Assembly: GCF_006715765.1 (NCBI RefSeq)
Contig: NZ_VFNV01000001.1
Location: 1,736,001-1,800,000, forward strand
Direction: 5' to 3'
DNA: 64,000 nt
Origin: Rarobacter incanus
GTDB taxonomy: Bacteria; Actinomycetota; Actinomycetes; Actinomycetales; Cellulomonadaceae
Of the stretch, positions 16,525 to 25,435 are shown piece by piece (positions within the stretch are counted from its first letter, which is position 1; each line of letters begins with the position of its first letter). The notes under the pieces are model-generated. The model worked only from the letters and a program-made list of their open reading frames with translations. It made no database searches and was not told the DNA's origin. The position numbers and the translations under genes were made by a program.

Positions 16525-19065
16525 TTACTTGCGCTTGACCTTCACCTTGGCCGACTTCTTCGCCTTCACGCTCGCGGAATCCTGCGGCGTGAACTTGACG
16601 CTGATCTTTGCCTTCTTCGAGTAGCTCTTCGTCAATGTGACGGTGACTTTGCCCGCGTTCTTCTTGCGGAGCTTGACCGTCTTGACGGTCTTCTTCCCGA
16701 CCTTGATCGCGACTTTACCCGTGGCAACCGAACCGTTGGTCAACTTGCCAACGACGACCTTGACCTTGGTCTTCTTGCCCTTCTTCGTCTTCGTTGCCTT
16801 GACCTCGATGGACGATACGGCGGCCTTTGTCACCTTGAGGGTCGTCACCCCGAACGACTGGGTGTAGTTGTCGGACCCGGTGAAGGTAGCCGACAGAACG
16901 TGGCTGCCCACGCTCAGCCCAATCGCGGAAATCTGTGCCTTGCCGCCTGTCAGATCGACGGTTCCGGCCGGCTGGCCGTCGATCGTGAAGTCAACGGAGC
17001 CGGTGGCAGCGGGCGAGACCGCCGCCACAACAGTTGCCGAATTGCCGTACACGGTGGTCGGAGCGCTGAGCGAGGTGACGGTCCCGGCCTTGGTGATCGC
17101 AACCGCGCTGAGGCCCTGCGCCGCTTCGTAGAAATCCGAACCCGAGTACGAGGCCTGGACCGGGTATGCACCGACCCCAAGATCAGCAAGGACGAGTTCC
17201 GCCTTCCCCCCGGCGACCGGGACGTTCTTGAACTCATCGCCGTTGACCAGGAAATCGACCGTGCCCGTTGCGTCATCCGCCAGCGAAACTACGGCCGTCG
17301 GGGAAGACCCAAACTCCGCACCCGTCACGGTGAGAGCGAATTTGGGGTCGCCCTTGGCGACCTCGAGGCTCTGGGCTGACGAAGAGGACGTGAACGTCGA
17401 TGAATCGCCCTCGTACTTGGCAACGAGTGTGCTGGTTCCCGGCTTGGGTTCGTAGGTGAAAGTCACCTTGCCCTCCGCGTCGGTGGTGCCGGACTTTACC
17501 AGCGTGTCGCCGTCGTACAGGTCAACGGTTGCACCGCTCGCAGCGCCATCCACTGTCGCGGTAGCCGTCACGGTTTGCGGGTAGGTTATCGAATCGGCCG
17601 AAAGGGCGAGCGCCGTCTTGGTGGTTGCCTTCGCGGGCTCTGTTCCGCGGGCCTTGATGGCCGCATCAATCTTCCCGGCCATGATTGGCAGCTTCTCCGT
17701 GTAGCAGAAGCTCGATTCGTTGCTGAGGCAGGCGTTGCCGGTCGCTGCGAGCGCCGCGTCACCGTATCGGTAGCCGATGTTTGTCATCACGGAGATGATG
17801 TAGTGGCGGTACGGCTTGCCCGGAAGCGCCTTCACGATTCCCGCGTCCGCCCCGGCGTTGTAGGTCAGGCCGTACTTGTTGTAGTAGGTGACCTCGGCCT
17901 TCTCGTTGCACGGGCGCACGTCGATTGATGCGAATGGCGAGCCTGCCCAAGCGATCTTCGAGGTGCCGTTCGCGTTCAGCGTGGATTCCGGGACCACGGC
18001 GGGGATACCGGTAGAGGGGTACTGGCTTTCGCCCGTGTAGGGCGTGGTCCAGTTGCAGAAGTTTCCGGTGTCGAGCATCCAGTGGTACGCAGTGCCGGAC
18101 CAGATGTCCAGGAGCCACTGGCGGCCCTCGTCGCTCAAAATGCTAGAAGTCACGTCCAGCCCATCGGGGGTGGTCCACAGAACCCCGGTGCCGCCGCCAT
18201 CGAGCAGCAGGTCAAGTCGCGCGGTGTCGAACGAAGTCATGGTGACCCCGCCGTTCGACCAGCCACCGCCGGTGCTGGCGCTGGTGCCCTTGAGTTGCAG
18301 GGTCGACAGGCCAAGCTTTGCCAACTCGCTGTTCAGGAAGTCGATGCCGCTTTGGTCGTTGTATTGGACCTCGTGCAGCATCTTGATCATCGCGGATGCG
18401 GAGGTGTTGTTCGAGTACTGAATCATTTCCGAGGTCCACTGCGTGATCGACTTCGTGACGCCGTTGTAGGTGTAGGTGTCGGAGAAGTTGATGACATCGT
18501 GGTCCGCGAGGAATACCATGCCGAACGCGACCATCGACTTCAAAAGCGATGCCGGGTAGCTGGACATGTAACGCAGCGGGGCGTCCTCGCGTCCTTCGAC
18601 GATCGAGGTGCCGGTGCCGTAGTTGGTGCCATCGAACTTGGATTGATCCCACTTAATCCAGTTCACGGAGCTAGACGACATGGTCGAATCGATGGGGGCA
18701 ACGACACCGTTCGGGTAATCGCGCGAGACGATGATGTTGGCGCGGTCGCGGATCTTGCCCTGTTCGTCAAGTTCGATCACAGCAACGTCCACCTGCGGGG
18801 TGTACTTGGAGATCGTCTCGGTGTCGAAGTCGTAGGTCGAGCTGAAGTCGGCCTCCTCGACGGCCTTGAGGATGTCCGATTCGAGCGGAGTGTCGGTGCC
18901 GTCGGTTGCGGGGAACGTGACATCGGCGGGTGCGGCCTGGGCGGCCGCAGGGACCGTCAGTCCGACCCCGGCGATCGCTGTCGCGCAGCCGATCGCTAGG
19001 AGGCGTTGCCAACGCGGGAGCGTCGGTAGGCCGGTGCGGGTGGTTCGTGACACGGGTGTGCTCAC
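16525..19065 (-). CDS. Secreted beta-lactamase-fold serine hydrolase with Ig-like repeats
   Basis: An 846-residue exported protein. After the signal peptide (about 1-45) comes a domain of the class A beta-lactamase/DD-peptidase fold (about 60-470). The candidate active-site SxxK is in 'YPASLLKSM', and an SxN-like triad is in 'QYSNNTSASAM'; I did not find a clear KTG equivalent. Three Ig-like repeats of the Big_5 type (about 475-750) follow, each ending in a 'YEGD/YSGSDFY/FTGSDNY' strand. The last 90 residues are a lysine-rich basic beta module. There is no LPXTG signal. It may act on peptidoglycan or another surface peptide; antibiotic hydrolysis is less likely given the architecture. A divergent upstream gap holds the repeat array at 19.3 kb. 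Confidence 0.8.
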   Translation of the reverse strand: MSTPVSRTTRTGLPTLPRWQRLLAIGCATAIAGVGLTVPAAAQAAPADVTFPATDGTDTPLESDILKAVEEADFSSTYDFDTETISKYTPQVDVAVIELDEQGKIRDRANIIVSRDYPNGVVAPIDSTMSSSSVNWIKWDQSKFDGTNYGTGTSIVEGREDAPLRYMSSYPASLLKSMVAFGMVFLADHDVINFSDTYTYNGVTKSITQWTSEMIQYSNNTSASAMIKMLHEVQYNDQSGIDFLNSELAKLGLSTLQLKGTSASTGGGWSNGGVTMTSFDTARLDLLLDGGGTGVLWTTPDGLDVTSSILSDEGRQWLLDIWSGTAYHWMLDTGNFCNWTTPYTGESQYPSTGIPAVVPESTLNANGTSKIAWAGSPFASIDVRPCNEKAEVTYYNKYGLTYNAGADAGIVKALPGKPYRHYIISVMTNIGYRYGDAALAATGNACLSNESSFCYTEKLPIMAGKIDAAIKARGTEPAKATTKTALALSADSITYPQTVTATATVDGAASGATVDLYDGDTLVKSGTTDAEGKVTFTYEPKPGTSTLVAKYEGDSSTFTSSSSAQSLEVAKGDPKFALTVTGAEFGSSPTAVVSLADDATGTVDFLVNGDEFKNVPVAGGKAELVLADLGVGAYPVQASYSGSDFYEAAQGLSAVAITKAGTVTSLSAPTTVYGNSATVVAAVSPAATGSVDFTIDGQPAGTVDLTGGKAQISAIGLSVGSHVLSATFTGSDNYTQSFGVTTLKVTKAAVSSIEVKATKTKKGKKTKVKVVVGKLTNGSVATGKVAIKVGKKTVKTVKLRKKNAGKVTVTLTKSYSKKAKISVKFTPQDSASVKAKKSAKVKVKRK

Positions 19066-19234
19066 TTTCGCTGATACACAAGGGCGGTGAATATACGCGG
19101 CGAATTGGGCAAATGGAGACCTAATGTCTGATTAGAGGCCCTTTTGAGGATCGCCAAGTAGACCCTACGGCCGTGAAGTGGGGTGTTTGACGGCGGAAAA
19201 AGTTCCTTTACCGGCTGTTTACAGGCCCGCAATA

Positions 19235-19249
19235 AAACATCCTATGTTT
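19235..19249. promoter_or_regulatory. Palindrome AAACAT-N3-ATGTTT
   Basis: A perfect 6+3+6 inverted repeat with centre CCT. The same palindrome with the complementary centre (AGG) is at 50506-50520. It lies 170 bases upstream of the beta-lactamase-fold gene and about 70 bases from modular repeat array A. Dimeric repressor operators look like this, but no regulator is identified. Confidence 0.45.
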
Positions 19250-19319
19250 GCTCAGGATGTGGATATTCATCTCGAATCGGTCACGTTTGGGAGGGTGAGC
19301 GCCGTGCCCCGCCGGTCGG

Positions 19320-19513
19320 GTGCGCGCTCGGCGCGTGCGGGGTGCGTGTGACTGGAAGGGGCGCGGTCGGCGCTTGCGAGGGTGCCTGGGGTCGTCGAGT
19401 GCGGGGTTTTGGTTCGAGTGCGCCGGTTTGTGCAGGGGTTGTGACTGAAAGGGGCGCGGTCGGCGCGTGTGGGGGTGCCCGGGGACGCCGAGTACGGGCG
19501 TCCGGGATGCTCG
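19320..19513. repeat. Modular repeat array A
   Basis: About two units of a GC-rich modular repeat also found at 35475-36480 and 50033-50470. Recognisable parts are TCGAGTGCGGGGTTTTGG, TTCGAGTGCG, GTTTGTGCAGGGGTTGTGAC, TGAAAGGGGCGCGGTCGGCG and GGGGGTGC. It fills most of the gap between divergent genes (19066-19581), where no gene is supported. Confidence 0.85.
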
Positions 19514-19581
19514 GCCGGCGAAGTGAGGCGCGGTGACATACTGTGATCCCGACTATTCGGACACTGAAAGTGAGCGCCACC

Positions 19582-21993
19582 ATGGTTCCGCCCCCCGCCA
19601 ACGCCAACGCCAGCGCCCACCCGGCACAGGGCCTTGCTGCCGAAACGGATGCAGCGGACCTGCACGATCACATTCGGGTCGTGGGCGCGCGCGAAAACAA
19701 CCTACGAAACGTTGCCGTCAGTATCCCGAAGCGTCGGTTGACGGTCTTCACGGGCGTGTCCGGGTCGGGCAAGAGCTCGCTCGTTTTCGATACGATCGCG
19801 GCGGAATCGCAGCGACTCATCAACGAAACATACTCGGCCTTCTTGCAGGGGTTCATGGGGGCATCCGCGCGCCCAGACGTCGACGTCCTGGAGGGCCTGA
19901 CAACCGCCATAGTCGTGGACCAAGAACGCATGGGAGCCAACGCCCGTTCGACCGTCGGCACCGCAACCGACGCCGGGGCCCTGCTTCGCATCGTGTTTTC
20001 GCGCCTGGGCACACCCCACATCGGGCCGCCCAATGCGTTCTCCTTCAATGTCGCGTCCGTATCAGGGCAAGGCGCGGTAACTGTCGAAAAGGGCACCAAG
20101 GCCACAAAGGAAGTGCGCCGGTTCCAGATCCTGGGCGGAATGTGCCCGCGGTGTGAGGGTATGGGGACGGTCAACGACATCGACTTGACCCAGATTTTCG
20201 ACGAAAACAAGTCGCTTTCGCAGGGGGCGATCACGGTTCCCAATTACACCCAAGACGGCTGGTACGTGCGCCAATACATGGAGTCTGGCCTGCTCGACCC
20301 CGACAAGGCGATCAAGGACTATTCGCCGAAGGAGTTGGACAACTTCTTGTATCACGCCCCGACAAAGCTACGCATCGGCGGCATGAACCTCACCTACGAA
20401 GGGCTGATCCCCAAGATCACGAAGTCCTATCTGTCGAAAGATCTAGATGCCGTCCAGCCGCACATTCGCGCCTTTGTCGAGCGCGCGGTCGTGTTCAAGC
20501 AATGCCCCGACTGCGGCGGCAGCCGGCTGAGTGAAGCGGCGCGCTCGGTCAAGGTTGCCGGGCTGAACATCGCGCAGGTGTGCGCAATGCCCATCACCGA
20601 TGTTGCCGACTGGCTGCGGACCGTCCAGGACCGGGCCGCCGCACCACTGATCGATGCTCTCCAGGCGTTGCTTGACTCGTTTGTGCGTATCGGTCTTGGC
20701 TACCTGAGCCTAGATCGCGCCAGCGGGACCCTGTCGGGCGGGGAGGCGCAGCGAACCAAGGTAGTGCGTCACTTGGGTTCGGCGCTCACCGACATCACCT
20801 ACGTTTTCGACGAGCCAACCGTCGGGCTCCACCCGCACGACATCGAGAGGATGAACGAGGTGCTGCTTCAACTGCGCGACAAGGGCAACACCGTGTTGGT
20901 CGTCGAGCACAAACCCGAAACGATTGCGATTGCGGATCACATTGTTGACATCGGCCCCGGCGCCGGCACCGCTGGCGGACAGATCTGCTTCGAGGGTACG
21001 GTCGCGGAACTTCGTGCATCCGACACCCTAACGGGGCGCCATTTTGGTGACAGGGCAAGCATTAAGGAGGAGTTCCGCGTCCCCGCCGGCAACATCGCCG
21101 TCCGCGGCGCTGATTTGCATAACCTCCGCGGTGTCGACGTTGACATCCCGCTCGGTGTGCTGACTGTTATTACGGGGGTTGCGGGTTCGGGGAAAAGCTC
21201 ATTGATCGAGGGATACGTCGCCGGACGCGACGGCGTGGAGTGGGTTGACCAGAGCGCGATCAAGGGTTCGCGGCGCTCGAACCCAGCCACCTATACGGGC
21301 TTGTTGGAACCGGTTCGCAAGGCATTCGCGAAGGCGAATGCGGTCAAGCCTGCTCTCTTTAGCGCCAATTCGAGCGGGGCCTGCCCCGCGTGCAAGGGAG
21401 CGGGGGTCATCTTCCAGGACCTGGGGATCGTCGCGACTACAGCAACGGTGTGTGAGGCCTGCGAGGGCCGCAGGTTCGATCCGTCCGTCCTGGAGTACAA
21501 ATTCGGTGGGAAGGATATCGCGCAGGTTCTGGAGATGCCGGTCGCGCAAGCGGTCGAATTCTTTGGCGGCGAAGGCAAACTAGCCGCGGCGCACGCCATC
21601 GCTTCGCGGCTAGAGCGGGTCGGTTTGGGGTACGTTTCTTTGGGGCAACCGCTCACCACGCTGTCGGGAGGCGAGCGCCAACGATTGAAGCTCGCGACGC
21701 ACCTGGGCGCCAAGGGCGGAACCCTGATACTCGACGAGCCGACGACCGGGTTGCACCTGGCCGACGTCGACGCGCTGCTGGCGCTGTTGGATGGTTTGAT
21801 CGGCGAGGGCAAGTCGTTGATCGTGATCGAACACCACCAGGCGGTCATGGCGCATGCGGATTGGATCATCGATCTGGGCCCCGGGGCGGGCGCCGACGGC
21901 GGGAGCGTCGTGTTCAGCGGGACCCCGCGCGACATGGTGCGCGAACGCGCGACCTTGACGGCTAAACACCTCGCCGACTACGTCGGGGCGTGA
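19582..21993 (+). CDS. UvrA2-like excinuclease ATPase
   Basis: An 803-residue double ABC ATPase of the UvrA family, shorter than housekeeping UvrA (about 940-1,000) and thus like the UvrA2/DrrC group that lacks the UvrB-contact region. Walker A sites are GVSGSGKSS near the N-terminus and GVAGSGKSS in the second half. Signatures are LSGGEAQRTK and LSGGERQRLK, with Walker B segments FDEPTVGLHPHD and LDEPTTGLH. Zinc-finger cysteines are retained (CPRCEGMG, CPDCGG, CPACKGAG, CEACEGRRF). Proteins of this group have been linked to DNA damage tolerance or resistance to DNA-binding drugs. I use the ATG at 19582; a GTG at 19543 is possible. It meets a pyrimidine-dimer glycosylase gene tail to tail without any gap. 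Confidence 0.9.
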   Translation: MVPPPANANASAHPAQGLAAETDAADLHDHIRVVGARENNLRNVAVSIPKRRLTVFTGVSGSGKSSLVFDTIAAESQRLINETYSAFLQGFMGASARPDVDVLEGLTTAIVVDQERMGANARSTVGTATDAGALLRIVFSRLGTPHIGPPNAFSFNVASVSGQGAVTVEKGTKATKEVRRFQILGGMCPRCEGMGTVNDIDLTQIFDENKSLSQGAITVPNYTQDGWYVRQYMESGLLDPDKAIKDYSPKELDNFLYHAPTKLRIGGMNLTYEGLIPKITKSYLSKDLDAVQPHIRAFVERAVVFKQCPDCGGSRLSEAARSVKVAGLNIAQVCAMPITDVADWLRTVQDRAAAPLIDALQALLDSFVRIGLGYLSLDRASGTLSGGEAQRTKVVRHLGSALTDITYVFDEPTVGLHPHDIERMNEVLLQLRDKGNTVLVVEHKPETIAIADHIVDIGPGAGTAGGQICFEGTVAELRASDTLTGRHFGDRASIKEEFRVPAGNIAVRGADLHNLRGVDVDIPLGVLTVITGVAGSGKSSLIEGYVAGRDGVEWVDQSAIKGSRRSNPATYTGLLEPVRKAFAKANAVKPALFSANSSGACPACKGAGVIFQDLGIVATTATVCEACEGRRFDPSVLEYKFGGKDIAQVLEMPVAQAVEFFGGEGKLAAAHAIASRLERVGLGYVSLGQPLTTLSGGERQRLKLATHLGAKGGTLILDEPTTGLHLADVDALLALLDGLIGEGKSLIVIEHHQAVMAHADWIIDLGPGAGADGGSVVFSGTPRDMVRERATLTAKHLADYVGA

Positions 21994-22437
21994 TCACGAA
22001 GAGTGCGTGATCTCCCACGCCGCGACCGGCCCCGGTACGACGCGGAACAGCGGATGCGGTGCGGGGTGAGCGAGGCAGCGGGCGCGCAGCGACTCCAGCC
22101 ATTGCGGTGAACGCAGCGTCAGTTTGCGCTGCAAGTGGTCCCATTCGAAGTCGAGCTGCCCTTGGGATACGGTCATGGTTGGGGAGACGGGGTGCTCGTC
22201 GATCCTCGAACGGTTGAACGAATACCCGCGCGAATCGGCCTCGGTTGCGACGGCGCCGAGGTAGGTGGCGATCGCCGCAGCGGGGTCGGGCTGCTCGCGG
22301 AAGCGGAGCAACTGCGGGTGGCGCGTGTATCCGCGCGTGCGGCCTGTCAGGACCGCCTGCGCCAGCAACGCTTCGCGCCAGCAAGCGAGCAAGCCCTGCC
22401 GGTCAAGCAGTGCAGGATCGAGACTCCAGACTCGCAA
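21994..22437 (-). CDS. Pyrimidine dimer DNA glycosylase
   Basis: A 147-residue protein of the Pyr_excise family (PF03013), relatives of phage T4 endonuclease V. The family start is plain: 'MRVWSLDPALLDRQGLLACW' followed by 'REALLAQAVLTGRTRGYTRHPQLLRF'. The conserved N-terminal pattern (M-R-x-W-x-x-x-P-x-x-LD-x-x-x-L), with Arg and His in the next block, matches base-excision enzymes that cut at UV dimers. Its stop abuts the stop of the UvrA2-like gene, so the pair forms a convergent DNA-repair locus. The upstream 266 bases (22438-22703) show no gene or clear signal. Confidence 0.85.
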   Translation of the reverse strand: MRVWSLDPALLDRQGLLACWREALLAQAVLTGRTRGYTRHPQLLRFREQPDPAAAIATYLGAVATEADSRGYSFNRSRIDEHPVSPTMTVSQGQLDFEWDHLQRKLTLRSPQWLESLRARCLAHPAPHPLFRVVPGPVAAWEITHSS

Positions 22438-22703
22438 GTGGGGGCTCCTTCATTCCAGGCGCACGGGAAGCGGGCGCCCGCGAGAGAGAACTTACAGCAT
22501 GGCAGCCCTTCCGGGCGTGAGCGAGCTGCCTGGCCCTTTCGCGCGTGAGCGCCAGGGCGAACGGGAACCTCGCGAACCCGGTGCATCCCGCAACCGATTG
22601 GGATTGCTCGAGCAACGGCGCTAGGGTACGAGGGCTTCATCGATGAGGGCACCGGGAATTCCTCGGGCGGCTCGATAGGAACCAGGCGGGGACGAACGGA
22701 ACC

Positions 22704-22967
22704 ATGTACGCAATCGCATTCGTTGCAAGTTTGGTCGCCGCGGCATGGCTTGGCTTCGAAGTGCGAGCGTGGAACTCCGACCGCTCCAAGCGGCCGGTGC
22801 GGATGGTTGCCGCCGCCATCGCGCTCTTCGTTGCTTCGAGCGTCGCGGGTGCAGACAACGCAGGGGTGTCGCTCGCCATGCGGGCACTTGGCCTGGGGGC
22901 CATGTTCGCGGCGGTCGCCGGGGGCTGGGTGGTGCGCGGACTGATCGCGGGCCGTTCAGATTCATGA
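22704..22967 (+). CDS. Small membrane protein, three helices
   Basis: An 87-residue protein with three hydrophobic segments (about 2-18, 33-50 and 58-80) separated by short basic or polar loops, with no recognised domain. It starts at ATG with only a weak purine-rich upstream sequence (GGCGGGGACGAACGGAACC). Third-position GC bias and good spacing support it, but a short membrane ORF in GC-rich DNA can arise by chance. It stands alone between the glycosylase gene and the thiamine-binding-like gene. Confidence 0.5.
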   Translation: MYAIAFVASLVAAAWLGFEVRAWNSDRSKRPVRMVAAAIALFVASSVAGADNAGVSLAMRALGLGAMFAAVAGGWVVRGLIAGRSDS

Positions 22968-23208
22968 TCATTTATCGACGAGGCCATCCCTTCCCGGCGC
23001 ACCTTGCCGTAAAGGCGCACGCCAAAAATGAAGCTGTGACGATGGGTGGGTAACTCATAGCCCGACGCTAACCGCATGCTCTGACATCGCGCGGCAGTGG
23101 GGGATCCACGTCCCGATATGGCCAGGTGAGATGCCAAGCGTGTGGGGCTGGGGGGAGTGGCCGGGTGTGTGGGGCCCGGCAGATCTGGGGTAGTGAAACA
23201 ATGGGCGC

Positions 23209-23511
23209 ATGATTGTGGCATTTTCAGTCGCGCCCATGGGCGCGGGGGATTCCGTCGCCGAAGCGGTGGCCGCGGCCGTGCGCGTCGTGCGGGAATCGGG
23301 CCTTGCGAATCGCACGTCCTCGATGTTCACCGAGATAGAGGGCGAATGGGACGAAGTGATGGACGTTGTCAAGCGAGCGACTGCGGCGGTCGGCGCCTAT
23401 GGTCCGCGGGTATCGCTTGTTTTGAAGGCCGACATTCGCCCCGGTCACGTGGGCGAAATCCAGGGCAAGGTGGAACGTGTGGAGCGTGCGCTCGCGGCGG
23501 CCGCCGACTAG
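23209..23511 (+). CDS. Thiamine-binding-like protein (DUF77/MTH1187 family)
   Basis: A 100-residue protein of the MTH1187/YkoF-like family (DUF77, PF01910). These are ferredoxin-fold proteins that assemble as tetramers and have been reported to bind thiamine or related small molecules. The family start 'VAFSVAPMGAGDSVAEAVAAAV' and the segment 'SSMFTEIEGEWDEVMDVVKRA' are clear, as is 'RVSLVLKADIRPG'. Length is normal for the family. The ATG follows a weak upstream site. No thiamine gene or riboswitch is visible nearby, so the context gives no extra clue. Confidence 0.85.
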   Translation: MIVAFSVAPMGAGDSVAEAVAAAVRVVRESGLANRTSSMFTEIEGEWDEVMDVVKRATAAVGAYGPRVSLVLKADIRPGHVGEIQGKVERVERALAAAAD

Positions 23512-23695
23512 CTTTCTGCGCCACCCGCGGCGGCCGCGTAAGGACAATTGCGGGCTTGCCGATGCCCGGCCGGGTAACGCGGATCGCGGGCTCGCCGGGG
23601 TCTGGCCTTTAACTCACATCCCGCATATATTCTTAGGTAGAGAAACCGAACTTTGTCTGCGAACGGTCACAAGGTCGTGTCTGTTCGATCCGTTT

Positions 23696-24600
23696 ATGAC
23701 CGTAGGAGACGAAAAGCTGGGAGTGAGAGGGTTTCGTGTGTTGTCGCGCCCGACCATCCGCAATGCCCTGGCCGTCTTGGCGACTTTGTCGCTCGTGATA
23801 GTTGCAGGAGTCGGCGGGCCCGCGCCGGTGGCAAGCGCCGCCGCTGCCTCATCGGTGGATACCGCAGCATCGCCACCCTAACCGCAGTCACGGCGCAGGG
23901 CACGACCGCGATCGCCACTCAGAGTGTTGCAGATGTCCGCACGGCGGATTCAGACACGTTGAAGACCTGGTGGCACGAAAACGGCGTGAAGAACGCTTTC
24001 GACAAAACCCTGGTCAACGACACAACGATTCGAATCAAGGTTCCGTTCGCGGAAACGGGCTACCGATTCTCCGTCGAATTCTCACCGGAGGTATACGGCG
24101 TCACGCAGAAATCACTGTGGCTCAGTGACCAGGACTTGCAGGCCGACGGCGTCGCAGAGAGTGCCGAACCACAAGACTCATGATGATCTTCGCGGAGCCA
24201 CTCATCACGCGCGACAGCGACGAAGGCGAGTACAACAGGCTTGTGCCCGGCGCCAACTCCGGCTCCATCAAGTATGTCACCCCGGGAAACATTGAAGACC
24301 TCGACTCCATCGGCGACGCCGATGTCCTCGACTTTGGCTCGGGAACGTATGACATGGGTGCCAAGCATCGCGCGCTCCTCAATAAAAGGGTCAGCTGGGT
24401 CTACTTGGCCCCGGCGCCTACGTCAAGGAGCTGCGGTTCGCCTCCGCCGGGGGAACCCAGCAGTTCCTGGAGCTCGATGGCGTGACGGTTGCGAACCCGT
24501 CGTATCACTCGTTCGTCGTCTACGGCGACAGCGGTGTCGCCGGTGAACAGGGTCTGCTGTTGGACCCGTCGGCGGCACTCATCGAGTCCCTCCGGGGCCA
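23696..24600 (+). pseudogene. Decayed GH49-like dextranase gene
   Basis: Pieces of a secreted GH49-family-like protein occur in order in three frames. First comes a signal peptide frame (23696-23881, ends at a stop). A second frame has 'TWWHENGVKNAF' joined to 'LVNDTTIRIKVPF' and 'YRFSVEFSPEVYG' (to 24183). A third frame has 'MMIFAEPLITRDS' and 'RVSWVYLAPAP' (24180-24420), followed by 'VANPSYHSFVVYGD' in another frame (from about 24480). Each matches the intact paralogue at 25436-28324 (for example TWWHANGEKN, YRFSVEFSPELTQ, RVRWVYLAPGAY, PSYHSFVVYGDY). At least three frameshifts, an internal deletion of roughly 100 codons and loss of the whole catalytic second half are evident. The right border is approximate. 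Confidence 0.85.
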
Positions 24601-24784
24601 AGCGCACCACATGGAACGGATTCATGACCGTGACCGCGGTGGGCAGTTCCTCAGCTGCGGCGGTCTTGAACCCGGCAAAGCCGTCCACCCCGACGACCTC
24701 GACACCTACCGATTCACCGACAGGCCACAGCGCCAACACCCACCCCTGCACCCTCAACCGGGAAGAGCTCGATTAGGAGAAAAA

Positions 24785-25177
24785 ATGAAGTCCCACGAGA
24801 TTGCACTCAGTTCGGTTGCACTCGGCAGGCTGCTGGTCACGGTCGCTGGATGTGGGACCGAACCGGAGGGATCGAATGCCAGCGCAGGATTCCCGCATAC
24901 TGGTTCACTCGCAGAGGATTATCCGTTCGCTTCACTCGACGGCAAGTTGAGCATTGAAGCAAGCGAAAGTGGTTACTACCCCCGGCTCGTGTCTGAGCAC
25001 AGGATCAGCTACCTCCTCGTCCTGCCACCAAATGCCGAAGTCGGTGCAAATACGGTCAAAATTGGTGATAGGACTTTGACCGTCGGTGATATCTCAGTCG
25101 GTGGTGGGGAGATGGCCACGGATGTTGATGGTGCCGGGTGCAGCTCACAGTCCCCGGCGTGGCTCGTCGCGCCATAG
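24785..25177 (+). CDS. Putative small lipoprotein
   Basis: A 130-residue ORF with a good ribosome site (TAGGAG, six bases before ATG). The N-terminus 'KSHEIALSSVALGRLLVTVAGC' can be read as a lipoprotein signal with Cys-23 as the lipid site (VAGC lipobox), although the hydrophobic core is interrupted by Arg. The mature part is acidic and polar with a likely beta region ('ISYLLVLPPNAEVGANTVKIGDRTLTVGDISVGG'). It has no recognised domain. It directly follows a gene remnant and may itself be a fragment of a larger lost protein. Treat as tentative. Confidence 0.45.
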   Translation: MKSHEIALSSVALGRLLVTVAGCGTEPEGSNASAGFPHTGSLAEDYPFASLDGKLSIEASESGYYPRLVSEHRISYLLVLPPNAEVGANTVKIGDRTLTVGDISVGGGEMATDVDGAGCSSQSPAWLVAP

Positions 25178-25435
25178 CCTAGATCTGACCAGTACCGCCG
25201 ATGGCACCCCCTTGTGTGGGCGGCATCGGTCTTTGTTCGGTCCATCTAGTGGTCCAACCCCCAACGAAACCCGCCTGGACGCGAGGTCGCACGAAGAGCT
25301 CGGCCGCGGGACTGTCGGCCAGCACCTCGACGTGGATCGTGTCGTGATCGGGTGCCGCTTCGTTGATGACGATCCATGGTGCCGCAAGTGCGGTGCCGGG
25401 GGCACGGGACACTGTGACCCACCGCAGGTGCGCAG
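25178..25435. other. Gap with a possible gene remnant
   Basis: 258 bases between convergent stops. On the minus strand an open stretch reads 'APWIVINEAAPDHDTIHVEVLADSPAAE', which looks protein-like but has no start, no ribosome site and no full domain. It may be a leftover of the same degraded locus. No terminator hairpin stands out. Confidence 0.3.

Noticed and set aside
22637-23221. A 194-codon minus-strand ORF over the small membrane gene
   Set aside because: The composition is low-complexity Pro/Thr/Ser/Ala with no domain, and it lacks a convincing ribosome site.
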